From Microbacterium paraoxydans (GTDB taxonomy: Bacteria > Actinomycetota > Actinomycetes > Actinomycetales > Microbacteriaceae): a DNA stretch of 64,000 bases. Shown one piece after another: positions 24,680-33,664 of the stretch. The translations under genes were made by a program, and so were the position numbers. The stretch lies in the NCBI RefSeq assembly GCF_019056515.1, contig NZ_CP064874.1:62001-126000 (forward strand), read 5' to 3'. The notes under the pieces are model-generated. The model was not told where the DNA came from. It made no database searches and saw only the letters and a program-made list of their open reading frames with translations. Every line of letters starts with the position of its first letter. Positions within the stretch are counted from its first letter, which is position 1.

Positions 24680-25594
24680 TCAGAGCGCCGTGATCCACCG
24701 CGCGATCTCGTCAGCGATCTCGTCGCTATTGTCTTCGACCATCAGCGAGTGGCCGTTCCCAGCGAGAAGAGGCAGTTCGGACGACCAGAAGGTGACGGCG
24801 GCGCCCTGATCGGTGAGCCAGGCCACGATGTCCTGATCCAGCTGCGAGGGGTGGTCGGTATCGGCTCCACCCGTGAAGACGAGAATCGGCTTGTTCGTGA
24901 ACGCGTCGGTCGGCCCGATCCTCATTTGGCTCCCACCGATGTTCTGACGCTGATAAAGCATCCGGGCCGGGATCGGCCGAAGGGTGCGGCGGAACACCTC
25001 GATGCACTCGCGGGGGAACCGCCGGCTGGGTCCGATGGCCTTGTCGTTCACGAAGGCGCTTGTGGGTTCCCAGAAACCCATCTTCGGGATGGTCCAGTCG
25101 ATGGCCGCTCCACGGATGGAGACCTCCTGGTCGGACTCCCTCACGATCTCGGGCACCGCCTGTATATTTCCAGGCGGGCCCGGAGCGACGGCTACGAGCC
25201 CGTCGATGAGATCGCCATGCGTCTCTAGGAGGCGGAAGCCAATCGGACCTGCCATCGAGTGCACGACCAGCACGACGTTCCGGCCGAGACCAGAGAGGAA
25301 CACGCCCATCCCTCGGCACACGCTCTCATAGTCCAGCCGCGCAGACGCCGCACGATCATCGACGTGTTGGGCCGCCTCATAGGACAACCCCAGCCAGTCC
25401 ACCACCAGCACACCGTAGCCATGCGATACGAATCGTGCCGCCCAGCCCTGTCGGCCGTCGGGCGTCTCGAGATAGTACTCGTTCGAGGCACCACCCCCGT
25501 GCACGAGGACGATCCACCGAGCAGGCGCACCCGACGGCGCCAGTTCGGTGTACGAGATCGGCGCGACGTCGTCTGGGCGTGAAATCGAATCCAT
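24680..25594 (-). CDS. Alpha/beta hydrolase, 304 residues
   Basis: Start ATG 25594 has GGGGAAG upstream. WIVLVHGGGASNEYYLETPDG supplies the oxyanion region, VVLVVHSMAGPIG the nucleophilic serine (about residue 120), and AGNGHSLMVED the histidine; an aspartate in FTGGADTDHP is a likely third member. The nucleophile elbow is HSMAG instead of the usual GxSxG. The substrate is unknown. It follows another hydrolase gene by 16 bases, so the pair is an operon. Confidence 0.8.
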   Translation of the reverse strand: MDSISRPDDVAPISYTELAPSGAPARWIVLVHGGGASNEYYLETPDGRQGWAARFVSHGYGVLVVDWLGLSYEAAQHVDDRAASARLDYESVCRGMGVFLSGLGRNVVLVVHSMAGPIGFRLLETHGDLIDGLVAVAPGPPGNIQAVPEIVRESDQEVSIRGAAIDWTIPKMGFWEPTSAFVNDKAIGPSRRFPRECIEVFRRTLRPIPARMLYQRQNIGGSQMRIGPTDAFTNKPILVFTGGADTDHPSQLDQDIVAWLTDQGAAVTFWSSELPLLAGNGHSLMVEDNSDEIADEIARWITAL

Positions 25595-25610
25595 AGCTTC
25601 CCCAGGCCTG

Positions 25611-26333
25611 TTAGGCAATGACGGCGTCGAGGGCCCGTGCGAGCCTCTCCGGATGCGTGAGCATCACCAAATGGCTTCCGTCGATCTCGATCGTGCGCGG
25701 ACTATCAAGCCGCCCGGCCGCGGCCTGGTAGATCTCAGCGGGAACGGCCTGGTCCTGAGCGAGGAACACATAACTTGACGGGATGCTGCTCGCCCAGAAC
25801 CGGTCGAGGCGGATCGGCTCATCGGACCAGCCTGCCGGCGCTGGGACGAGCCTCGGCTCGAGCGCGGCGAGCTGCTGCTGCTCGAACGGGGACATGTCCT
25901 GCATAGACGCGGCCCAGAGCTCAGGCGGCATGACGATGGTGTTGTCGTCGGACTGACTCGCAAGCGCCTTCGTCGCTGCGACCAACGGATCGGGGAGCAC
26001 GTCGTTAATGGTCTCGCCGTCGCGCAGCACCCAGGCGTCGACGAAGACGACCCGGCCGATGCGCTCGGGCATCGCCTCAGCGACGAGTTGGATGAGCGGA
26101 CCTCCGCCGCTATGACCGACGAGCACGATGTCGAGCTGGGTGAGCTCTCTTACCTGATCGATCAGATCGCGCGCCATCATGCTCATCGTGACGCCGGAGC
26201 GGTCCACGTCACCGTCTTCGAGACCGCGCAGCGTCGGCGCGATCACCTCGTGCCCCATTCTGCGCAATTCGTCGGCGACGCCGTCCCACACCCAGCCGCC
26301 TACCCATCCGCCGTGCACCAGTACGATCTGCAT
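25611..26333 (-). CDS. Alpha/beta hydrolase of the salicylate-esterase / hydroxynitrile lyase-like group
   Basis: A 240-residue protein beginning MQIVLVHGGWVGGWVWDGVA, the hallmark of this subgroup. Catalytic Ser is in GHSGGGPLIQLVAE (about residue 94) and His in IDGSHLVMLTHPERLA (near 222). These enzymes hydrolyse small esters or related compounds. It leads a two-gene operon. The neighbouring IclR fragment may once have regulated it. Confidence 0.85.
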   Translation of the reverse strand: MQIVLVHGGWVGGWVWDGVADELRRMGHEVIAPTLRGLEDGDVDRSGVTMSMMARDLIDQVRELTQLDIVLVGHSGGGPLIQLVAEAMPERIGRVVFVDAWVLRDGETINDVLPDPLVAATKALASQSDDNTIVMPPELWAASMQDMSPFEQQQLAALEPRLVPAPAGWSDEPIRLDRFWASSIPSSYVFLAQDQAVPAEIYQAAAGRLDSPRTIEIDGSHLVMLTHPERLARALDAVIA

Positions 26334-26494
26334 TGATCATCCTCTTCGCATATTTATCTGCTGAGCAGAACTTGTTCCTAACTAGAAGACACAATAGCTT
26401 GCGCGGCGCCAACAGTCCAGCATGGCTCGAGCTCTCTTCAGAACGCGCCGAACGACCCCTGCACCAGGTCGCAGGGGAAAGAGACGACGAGCCT

Positions 26495-26890
26495 TCAGGA
26501 GGTCAGGTCGGCCAGACGTACGGCTGCCTCATCGAGGAGTGCGACGAGGGTCTTCACCTTGCGGGGAGGCAAGCGGAACACCGGGGCAGATGCGTTGATC
26601 GCCAACCGCAGCCCGCTCGCCGAGGGAACGGCCACGGCCACCGAGGCCACGCCCTCCTCGCTCTCCTCCCGGTTCGTTGCATAGCCCTGCTTCGCGACAA
26701 GATCCAGTTGTGCGAGGAGCTCGGTCTTGGTACGGATCGACTGCGGAGTCACCTGTGAGAGTTGCTCGTCGGGGTAGAGACGGTCCAATTGTTCTCGCGG
26801 GAGCTGCGCCAGGAGAACCTTTCCCGTGGAGGTGCAATGGGCCGGCATCTCCTTGCCCAACCGTGAAGCGACTCGCACCGCCGTCGTCGG
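26495..26890 (-). pseudogene. IclR-family regulator, effector-domain fragment
   Basis: The frame from about 26890 down to 26495 gives VRVASRLGKEMPAHCTSTGK then KQGYATNREESEEGVASVAV and a standard IclR end. The N-terminal helix-turn-helix is missing; upstream sequence belongs to an aldo/keto reductase on the other strand. The longer open frame through to 27226 is only the shadow of that gene. Confidence 0.75.
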
Positions 26891-27275
26891 TTCCGCGACC
26901 GGGGTCGTGCCCGACGTGAACCAGATCCAGCTCAGCCCCGACATCGCCCGTACCGTTCCTCGACGCGCGCACGAGGTGCTCGGTATCGTGACCGAGAGCT
27001 GGAGCCCGCTCGGCCGCGGGCCCGAGCTGCGGGAGAACCCGACGATCGTGCAGATCGCGGCGGACGTCGGACGAACGGCGGCACAGGTGGTGCTCCGCTG
27101 GCACGTGCAGCAGGGCCTCGTGCCGGTGCCGAGATCGTCAGACCCCAAACGCCTGGTCGAGAACCTCTCGGTCTTCGACTTCCGCCTTAGCACCGACCAG
27201 ATGGCCACGCTTGCGTCCCTCGACAACGGCGAAGCCGCCGCGCGGGACTCTGACCTGCCCGAGAACGGTCATTAG
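26890..27275 (+). pseudogene. Aldo/keto reductase, C-terminal fragment
   Basis: The plus frame reads VPDVNQIQLSP, then TESWSPLGRG, IAADVGRTAAQVVLRWHVQQ, then VPVPRSSDPKRLVENL, all typical of aldo/keto reductases. The catalytic tyrosine and lysine half is missing. The start is fused head to head with the IclR fragment near 26890. Confidence 0.8.
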
Positions 27276-27312
27276 TCCACCAAGAACACCAAAATCGTCA
27301 CCGATCTGGTAA

Positions 27313-27849
<537 letters not shown>

Positions 27850-27850
<1 letters not shown>

Positions 27851-28133
27851 ACCCGTCGGTTTCCCTGCCTCTTCCGCCTCGATCAACGCCACCTGTGCAC
27901 CCCTATCAGCGGGAGCGAGGGTCTCGGGAAGCTTCTCAAGCCGACGGGCAACTCGCTCGGCAGTGCTTGCGAATCGGCGGTACGGACGACCCAACTGTTC
28001 GCTCGTGTTGGGGTCCTGGCCGTGCCCCATGAGACGGCGGAGCTGCTCCTCGCTGACCTCACCACCGGGTTCGACGGCGCCAGAAATGTACGCGAGACCC
28101 GATCCGAGCCATGAGCCCGGCGGCGTGCTGTTC
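27850..28133 (-). pseudogene. MobF relaxase, internal N-terminal fragment
   Basis: Reading down from 28133: TPPGSWLGSGLAYISGAVEP, then SEEQLRRLMGHGQDPNT and GRPYRRFASTAERVARRLEK. This is the segment following the YYxExGxPPG motif of actinobacterial MobF relaxases. It is cut at about 27850, before the FDxTFSxPKS motif and the histidine triad. It differs from the full-length relaxase at 28786-32241, so it derives from another system. Confidence 0.7.
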
Positions 28134-28449
28134 AGTCGTTCAGCCGGTGGAGCCAGTAGCCGGGTTCGCGGCGCTCGTGGGCGTAGGCGAGGATCAGGAT
28201 CGTGTCCGGCTCCACCGTGTAGACGATGCGGTACGGGTATCCGCGAACGGCCTTGCTGCGGATCACGGTGCCATCGTCAGCGGTCGTGAATGGTGGGGCG
28301 GCGTTCGGCCATTGGTCGAGGTCTTTCCGGGCTTGCCTTGCTCGGTCGATGAGCGCAAGGCCGATCCCTGGCTCCTGGTCTTCGTACCAGCGCACGGTGG
28401 CGTCGAACTCCGCGACGGCCTCGGGGTGCTCTCGCTGGGCCAAGGTCAT
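28132..28449 (-). CDS. RelE/ParE-family toxin
   Basis: 105 residues from ATG 28449, which overlaps the antitoxin stop (ATGA). EAVAEFDATVRWYEDQEPGIG and RSKAVRGYPYRIVYTVEPDTI match the RelE/ParE fold. Such toxins cleave ribosome-bound mRNA or poison gyrase. The partner is the 78-residue protein just upstream. The stop lies at the junction with the relaxase fragment. Confidence 0.85.
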   Translation of the reverse strand: MTLAQREHPEAVAEFDATVRWYEDQEPGIGLALIDRARQARKDLDQWPNAAPPFTTADDGTVIRSKAVRGYPYRIVYTVEPDTILILAYAHERREPGYWLHRLND

Positions 28450-28682
28450 GCGGTGAGCAAGGCGCGCAAACGCTCGTAGTGCTCGTCGGCATCCACCAGA
28501 TCGACCGCACCCTCACGCACCTCGGCCAGTCGCCGGGTAGCCTCGGCACGCCAGGCTGCATCGACCTCGCTCTCGTCGTCTGCATCATGGAGGCTTTCGA
28601 GCAGGGCGTTAGCGACGACCGCGCGCTGATCGGCGTCGAGCGCGAGGCCGTCTCGGATCAGAGTTGCGGTGTCGGGTGTCAT
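28446..28682 (-). CDS. Antitoxin of the RelE/ParE-type module
   Basis: ATG 28682 (MTPDTATLIRDGLALDADQR) gives 78 residues. The pattern LxLxxxxRxxVxxxLLESL followed by an acidic helix with AAWRAEATRRLAEVREG is that of the addiction-module antitoxins paired with RelE/ParE-like toxins. It precedes the toxin, as usual, and should repress the pair and neutralise the toxin. Confidence 0.85.
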   Translation of the reverse strand: MTPDTATLIRDGLALDADQRAVVANALLESLHDADDESEVDAAWRAEATRRLAEVREGAVDLVDADEHYERLRALLTA

Positions 28683-28785
28683 GTATTCAAGTGTACGTCG
28701 AACGGCCGACAATCGCGCTGGGCGTCTGTGGCTCGGGTTGCGGGGCTGCTGTGAACGTCACGCCGACGCGACGTGCTGCTGATGC

Positions 28786-31700
28786 TCATAGGCCGCGTGC
28801 TGGCCCGTCATGTCGCGGGTCGTTGCGCCGCGGGTCGCGTTCGGTCGGCTCGCGGAGTTGCCGTTCGCGTTCGGCGAGTGCTTGCTGCCTTGCTTCGTGC
28901 TCGGCGCGGGTGGTTTCGATCCGTGCGGCGGCGTCGCGGATCGGTAGCGCGCGGAGGTAGTCGGCCTCGGCTCGGAGCGCGGTGGCTTGCTGGTGCGCCT
29001 GTCCTGCTTGCTGTGCTGGGTTCGGCAGTCGCATCCCGACCCGGTGGCGCATCACCGCCTGCGGCCCGTACTCGCTGACCAGCAACGCCCGGCGTTCCTG
29101 CTCGTGCCGCTGCCGCAACTCGTCACGGTCGGCTCGCGCGGCCTCGACGTGCTGGGCGGCGTCGATCACGCGGGGATCGGCCTCGGCGCGACGCTCGGCC
29201 TGTCGTGCCGCCCACTCGGGCAGGGTGTCGGTGGTGCGGGGTGGTTCGCCCCATGTTTCGCGCACCCGTGCCCGAACCGTCCGGGTGTGCTCGCTCGTCT
29301 GGCGGTGCTCCGCGCGGGCCTTGCGCCTGCCGAGCCTGCCGACGGTGGCGAGTCGGCTGCTTGCGGCGGCCTCGCGCTCGACAGCATCGAGATAGGTGGT
29401 GCCGTCTGCCTCGGCCTGCACCGTCAACGGTTCCGCGATTTCGGCACGGATGCGCGCCGCCTCGTCCTCGGCGTGGCGGAGCACGTCGGCGTGCTCGTCG
29501 TCCTCGGTCTTGTGTGTTGCGCGCTGGGCGTCGAACCTGGCAGCGGTCTGCTCCCAGCGTTCCGCCGCACGTTCGGCTCGTTCGGCTTCGGCGGTGAGGC
29601 GGGCGAGTTCTTCGGTGATGAGCTGCACGGGGCCATCGCTGACGAGGCCTTGCACGGCGTCGATGGCTTGGGCGGTGGCGTGGTCGAGGCCACGGTCTGC
29701 CGGGTCGCGTTCCATCGCCTCAACGAACCGCGCCCGCGCATCCGCCATATCAGCGGCGACGACGTGGAGTTGGTTCTGTTGGCGGCCTCTCGTCATGCCG
29801 ACGTAGACGCCTGCCGCGCTCGTCGCCTCCGACAAGGCCGTGTGGGAGGCATCGACGGTTGCGCCTTGGACGCCGTAGGCGGTCGCGGCATACGACAGGT
29901 GCGCCCACTCGCTCACGTACTCGGCGGGGAGGGCGACGGTGCGGCTGTGCTTGCCTCCGCCGCTGACTTCGCGGGCGTAGACGCTGCCCTCGTCGGTCAC
30001 ATGCTGCACGATCCATTGCTGCCGGTTTGCCACGCCGAGGTCGCTGCTGTTCTTCCGGGTCTGGATCAGGTCGCCAGCGCCGATGCTCAGCCCGTCGCTG
30101 CCGGTCGTCGTCATAGTGTCGTCGACCTCGCCGCGCTCGACCCGCCCGGCGCGGATGTGCTCGTTCAGCTCGGTGGCCTCGTCGTTGGTGGCGACGGTGA
30201 TCGCTTCGCCGTCGTGGGCGTGGGCGGTGATGTGCTCGCGGGCCGCTTCCTCGTCGGCATGCAAGGTCACGAGGCCCATCGTGGCGAGTCGGTCGAACAC
30301 GTCGCCGGGGTGCTCCCGGTCACGCATGACCAACGTCAACGCCGCATACTCGGCATCGGTGAACCTGTGGAGTTCGGTCATGTCGTAGGTACGGCCACGA
30401 ATCTGGGCGGCCATGTCGAGCACCCCGCCGCGCCCGACCGCCGGGAGCTGCGCCCGGTCGCCCACGAACGCGACCGACGCGCCTGCCTCGGCGGTGACGG
30501 TCAGCAGAGCGAGGGCGGTGTCCTGGTCGAGCATCCCCGCTTCGTCCACGATCACCCGCTCACCCCGCGACAGCACGGCGTCGTTTGGTGGGCCGGTGTA
30601 GATGTTCCCGGTTGCAGGGTCGGTGTCGCCGGGTGCGAGGCGTGTCCATACGCCGTCCTCGTTCCACCGCCACCCATGCGCATACACGAGCGCCGCGACG
30701 GAGGTTGCGGGCACGCCGAGTTCTTCGTGGGCGACCTGCGCCGCACGCAACGTCGGCGCAACCACCCGCGAGGATCGCCCGTGCTCGGCTGCAACCTCGA
30801 TGGCGACGCCGAGCATGGTGGTCTTGCCTGCGCCCGCCGCGCCCTCGACAATCACGAGCGGGTTGGTCGAGGCGACGGCAGCGGCGGCCACGGTCTGCCC
30901 GGTGTCGAGTCCGGCGGCTTGCGCAGCGTCGGTCACGTCGGGGTGCTTCGGCTCCCGTTCCGGCGTCGCGGCGGTGAGTTGGTCGCGGAGTGCGGTCTCG
31001 GCGGCGACGACGCCAAGGCTGGTGAGGTGGGCGACGTGCTCGGGTTGCACCATGCCCGGCGGCAGCACCGAGAAACAATCCGAGGCGGCGAGTCCGGTGG
31101 CGAGGTCGATGAACTCGCGCAACTCCGCCGGGGTCGCTTGCACGCCTGCCTCGGTGGTGATGCGGGTGACGTGCTCTCGCACGGTGTGCGGTGCCCAGGT
31201 CGATGCAGCCGCCGCGCAGCGATCCAGCGCACGACTGGCGACCTGTTGCACGCTGAGGTCATCCAGCGATGCCGGCGCAACGGTGTCGGGGTGCTGCAAG
31301 CTCTCGGGGTGGTAGCCGGCGTCTCGGAGTTCCTGCTGCCACCACTGCTCGTTCTTCAAGTCCGCCGGTTTCTTGCCGGGCCGCTGGAACGCCCACGCCG
31401 CGTCCTGCATCCGAGCGGTCAACACCGGGCCGGGCGTCTCGCCGGGATGCTTCGCTTGCCACTCGGCCTCCATGCGTTCCAGGTTGCGTCTGATCTGCGC
31501 CGACCGCTTCGACATGACGGCGTTGAACGGCTCCAACTCCACAACCTCACCGCTTACGGGGTCGAGGGTCAGGCCATGCTCGGAGAGCGTGGCGGCGAGC
31601 TGGGGGTGCGCGGCGATCACCGCCGTACCGAGAGCACGGATCGCGCCCTGCTGCTGGAACAACGCCGCCGTGGTCAGCGCCCGCCACTTCCCGCCCGCCC

Positions 31701-32241
31701 ACACCCTCGTGCCAATCTGGAAATGGATATGCCGGTGCGGATCACCCGCACGACTCGTCTTGTGCGTGATCGCGACGGTCTGCATGTGCTCGACCGGCAG
31801 CACCTCCTGCGCGCCGCGCGGCCCCGCCAACGTGACCGAATGCTGACCAAGGAAGTGCTGAATCTCCCGCGCCGCATCCCGCTGCGTCGCGTCCAACGCC
31901 TCGGACACGTCCGGGTGGAGTGCGGCGGCGACCGACAGGCTCTTCGGCGCGTTGATCGTCATCTCCGCGAACAACGGCGACCCCCGACGCACCTTGCCCG
32001 GCTTGCGCGGGGTACCCATCGACTCCCCGGTGTCCGGGTTCACCCAATCGACCCAGGCTTCGTACTCATCCGCCGACAGCGACCGAGCAGCGGTGACCTC
32101 GCCGGTCGCGTCGATCACGGCGTACTCGGCCACGGCCTGGTCTGCGCCGAGGTAGTACTCGTCAGCGCGGGAGCGGTCGGCCTCGACATAGGCGCGCGCG
32201 GCAGCACCGCTGCCGTGGAACAGCTTCACTCCACCCTTCAC
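28786..32241 (-). CDS. MobF-family conjugative relaxase with helicase domain
   Basis: I chose GTG 32241 because GGGAGG lies six bases upstream; the protein has 1151 residues. The relaxase domain holds EMTINAPKSLSVAAAL (about residue 95) and the metal-binding histidine triad in HKTSRAGDPHRHIHFQI (near 160). A RecD/TraI-type helicase follows, with Walker A GAAGAGKTTM (about 465), Walker B VIVDEAGM and VYVGMTRGRQQNQLHV. A long coiled, charged C-terminus ends it. It would nick oriT, attach to the strand and unwind the plasmid for transfer. No coupling protein or mating-channel gene is in this window. Confidence 0.95.
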   Translation of the reverse strand: MKGGVKLFHGSGAAARAYVEADRSRADEYYLGADQAVAEYAVIDATGEVTAARSLSADEYEAWVDWVNPDTGESMGTPRKPGKVRRGSPLFAEMTINAPKSLSVAAALHPDVSEALDATQRDAAREIQHFLGQHSVTLAGPRGAQEVLPVEHMQTVAITHKTSRAGDPHRHIHFQIGTRVWAGGKWRALTTAALFQQQGAIRALGTAVIAAHPQLAATLSEHGLTLDPVSGEVVELEPFNAVMSKRSAQIRRNLERMEAEWQAKHPGETPGPVLTARMQDAAWAFQRPGKKPADLKNEQWWQQELRDAGYHPESLQHPDTVAPASLDDLSVQQVASRALDRCAAAASTWAPHTVREHVTRITTEAGVQATPAELREFIDLATGLAASDCFSVLPPGMVQPEHVAHLTSLGVVAAETALRDQLTAATPEREPKHPDVTDAAQAAGLDTGQTVAAAAVASTNPLVIVEGAAGAGKTTMLGVAIEVAAEHGRSSRVVAPTLRAAQVAHEELGVPATSVAALVYAHGWRWNEDGVWTRLAPGDTDPATGNIYTGPPNDAVLSRGERVIVDEAGMLDQDTALALLTVTAEAGASVAFVGDRAQLPAVGRGGVLDMAAQIRGRTYDMTELHRFTDAEYAALTLVMRDREHPGDVFDRLATMGLVTLHADEEAAREHITAHAHDGEAITVATNDEATELNEHIRAGRVERGEVDDTMTTTGSDGLSIGAGDLIQTRKNSSDLGVANRQQWIVQHVTDEGSVYAREVSGGGKHSRTVALPAEYVSEWAHLSYAATAYGVQGATVDASHTALSEATSAAGVYVGMTRGRQQNQLHVVAADMADARARFVEAMERDPADRGLDHATAQAIDAVQGLVSDGPVQLITEELARLTAEAERAERAAERWEQTAARFDAQRATHKTEDDEHADVLRHAEDEAARIRAEIAEPLTVQAEADGTTYLDAVEREAAASSRLATVGRLGRRKARAEHRQTSEHTRTVRARVRETWGEPPRTTDTLPEWAARQAERRAEADPRVIDAAQHVEAARADRDELRQRHEQERRALLVSEYGPQAVMRHRVGMRLPNPAQQAGQAHQQATALRAEADYLRALPIRDAAARIETTRAEHEARQQALAERERQLREPTERDPRRNDPRHDGPARGL

Positions 32242-32468
32242 TCTGGCCTCCCTCACGAGTCGTCTCGTGAGAGAGGTGCGCACTACGGCCCCGCCGTAAA
32301 ATACGTGCCTCACTGAGATAGGGGGCAGATGACTGATGGAGCCGAGCGTCAGCGCGAGAGCGTCGCACAGAGTGTCGCTGGCAAGAGTTGGCGTCACAAA
32401 GTTCGAGGGAACTTTCGGAGTTCGGTTCGATGAAGTGACTAGTCTTCTCGGCGAACTTCGTGACCTGA
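32242..32468. other. Relaxase upstream region with an inverted repeat
   Basis: About 230 bases upstream of the relaxase gene. AAAGTTC at 32398 and GAACTTT ending at 32415 form a short inverted repeat with a four-base loop. oriT often lies next to the relaxase gene, so this is a candidate region, but no nic consensus can be verified. Confidence 0.35.
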
Positions 32469-33053
32469 TTACTGCCCGATGAGTCTTCGGGCAGCGGTGA
32501 CGACGGAGGCACGGCGGCGTGCGTGTTCGGCGTCGCTCTCGGCTCCGGTGATCATGCGGGCGACCTGCGGTACCGCTGACCACCATCCGGCGAGTGAGAG
32601 CACGAGGAACATCAGGTGGTCGGCGTCGAGGTCGCTCGTTACTGTGCCCTTGGCCTGTCCGTCGGTCATGGCGGCGACTTTGTATCCGTAGTATTCGCGC
32701 CGCTCGGCCTCGTCGGGTACTTCGGTGTCGAAGACGAGCCCTTCCCAGCGCATGAGCCTGCCGAGTTCGGGGTGCTCGCGGTGGTAGTCGTAGACGCGCC
32801 CGGCGTAGTCGCCCACGTCCTCGGTTGCGAATGATTCGACGGGCACGTCGCGGGCTACCTTCGCCAGTTCCTCGCGCAGTACGGTGGCGAAAAGTCTGTC
32901 CTTGCCCCCGAAGTGCGTGTAGACGCGCTCCTTGTTCACCCCGGCGGCCTTGGCGATGCGCTCGATGGTCGTGCCGTGCGGCCCGTGCGCGGCGAACTCG
33001 GCCACCGCCGCGTCGAGGATGCGGCGCTTCCTGCCCTCAACATCCCAGCCCAT
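32469..33053 (-). CDS. TetR-family transcriptional regulator
   Basis: Start ATG 33053 has GGGAGG upstream, giving 194 residues. The N-terminal helix-turn-helix is clear: RRILDAAVAEFAAHGPHGTT then IERIAKAAGVNKERVYTHFG. The C-terminal ligand domain includes GRLMRWEGLVFDTEVPDEAE. It probably represses a neighbouring transporter or itself; no target is apparent. The upstream side is fused to a broken jetC. Confidence 0.9.
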   Translation of the reverse strand: MGWDVEGRKRRILDAAVAEFAAHGPHGTTIERIAKAAGVNKERVYTHFGGKDRLFATVLREELAKVARDVPVESFATEDVGDYAGRVYDYHREHPELGRLMRWEGLVFDTEVPDEAERREYYGYKVAAMTDGQAKGTVTSDLDADHLMFLVLSLAGWWSAVPQVARMITGAESDAEHARRRASVVTAARRLIGQ

Positions 33054-33099
33054 CGTTCCCACCTCCCGTCTCGTGCGGTAAACCCAACGCTCACGTTGC

Positions 33100-33230
33100 G
33101 TCTTCGCGCGTCCGGACGGTCCGAGGATCGCGGTGCCGGCACGTTCGACATGCATGACCTGTAGGTCGGAGTATCCGCCCCAGTTCAGGACCTGGACCTT
33201 CTCGATGCGGAACTGCCCATTGATTAGCAT
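33100..33230 (-). pseudogene. Wadjet JetC-like ATPase, N-terminal fragment
   Basis: ATG 33230 overlaps the jetB-like stop (TGATG). The frame reads QFRIEKVQVLNWGGYSDLQV then GTAILGPSGRAK, the start of a MukB/JetC-type SMC ATPase. It ends inside the Walker A loop, where GKST is expected; the following residues come from the DNA upstream of tetR. No downstream jetC or jetD sequence is seen. Confidence 0.7.
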
Positions 33231-33664
33231 CAGGACTCCTCGTCAAGGAGCTGGGCTGAGTTTTCGGTGCCATTCCCGTCATTTGCGGTGGCGCCTGCCC
33301 CGAGCCGGTATGCCGCTTCCAGCCGCGTCAGTTCATCGACACCGACAAGAGGTACCACGACTGGCGAGATCGTGTAGAGGTAGTCGGCGTCAGGGTCCTG
33401 GTTGAGCAGCCGCAGATCCTGCAGCTGCCGGATGGCGGCGGTGACGCGACGATCGAACTTCGCCTGGTCGCCGTCGTCATCCTGGCGGTAGGCGCTAAGG
33501 AACTCGTCGATCTGAGCCCGGGTGACCACGACGAGCTCGTCCTGGGGGTCGGCGTGGGCGCACTCCTGGCAGAGAAAGATGAGCAGGAACGAGGCGTCGC
33601 GACTGAGCGGGCGATCTTTGCGGAGGATGCGGGGAGTGTCCTCCTCCATGATCTGCCGTTTGAA
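33230..33664 (-). pseudogene. Wadjet JetB-like (DUF4194) protein, 5' end removed by ISL3
   Basis: About 144 codons remain, starting at the IS boundary. RPLSRDASFLLIFLCQECAH, ELVVVTRAQIDEFLSAYRQD and the final YTISPVVVPLVGVDELTRLE match DUF4194/JetB accessory subunits. An internal ATG at 33649 could still be used. The order jetB-jetC with a one-base overlap is that of Wadjet operons, which cleave plasmid DNA. The system is clearly dead here. Confidence 0.7.

Noticed and set aside
28987..32316. A 1109-codon open frame on the plus strand
   Set aside because: It is the antisense of the MobF relaxase; such long shadows are normal in GC-rich DNA, and its translation has no recognisable domains.
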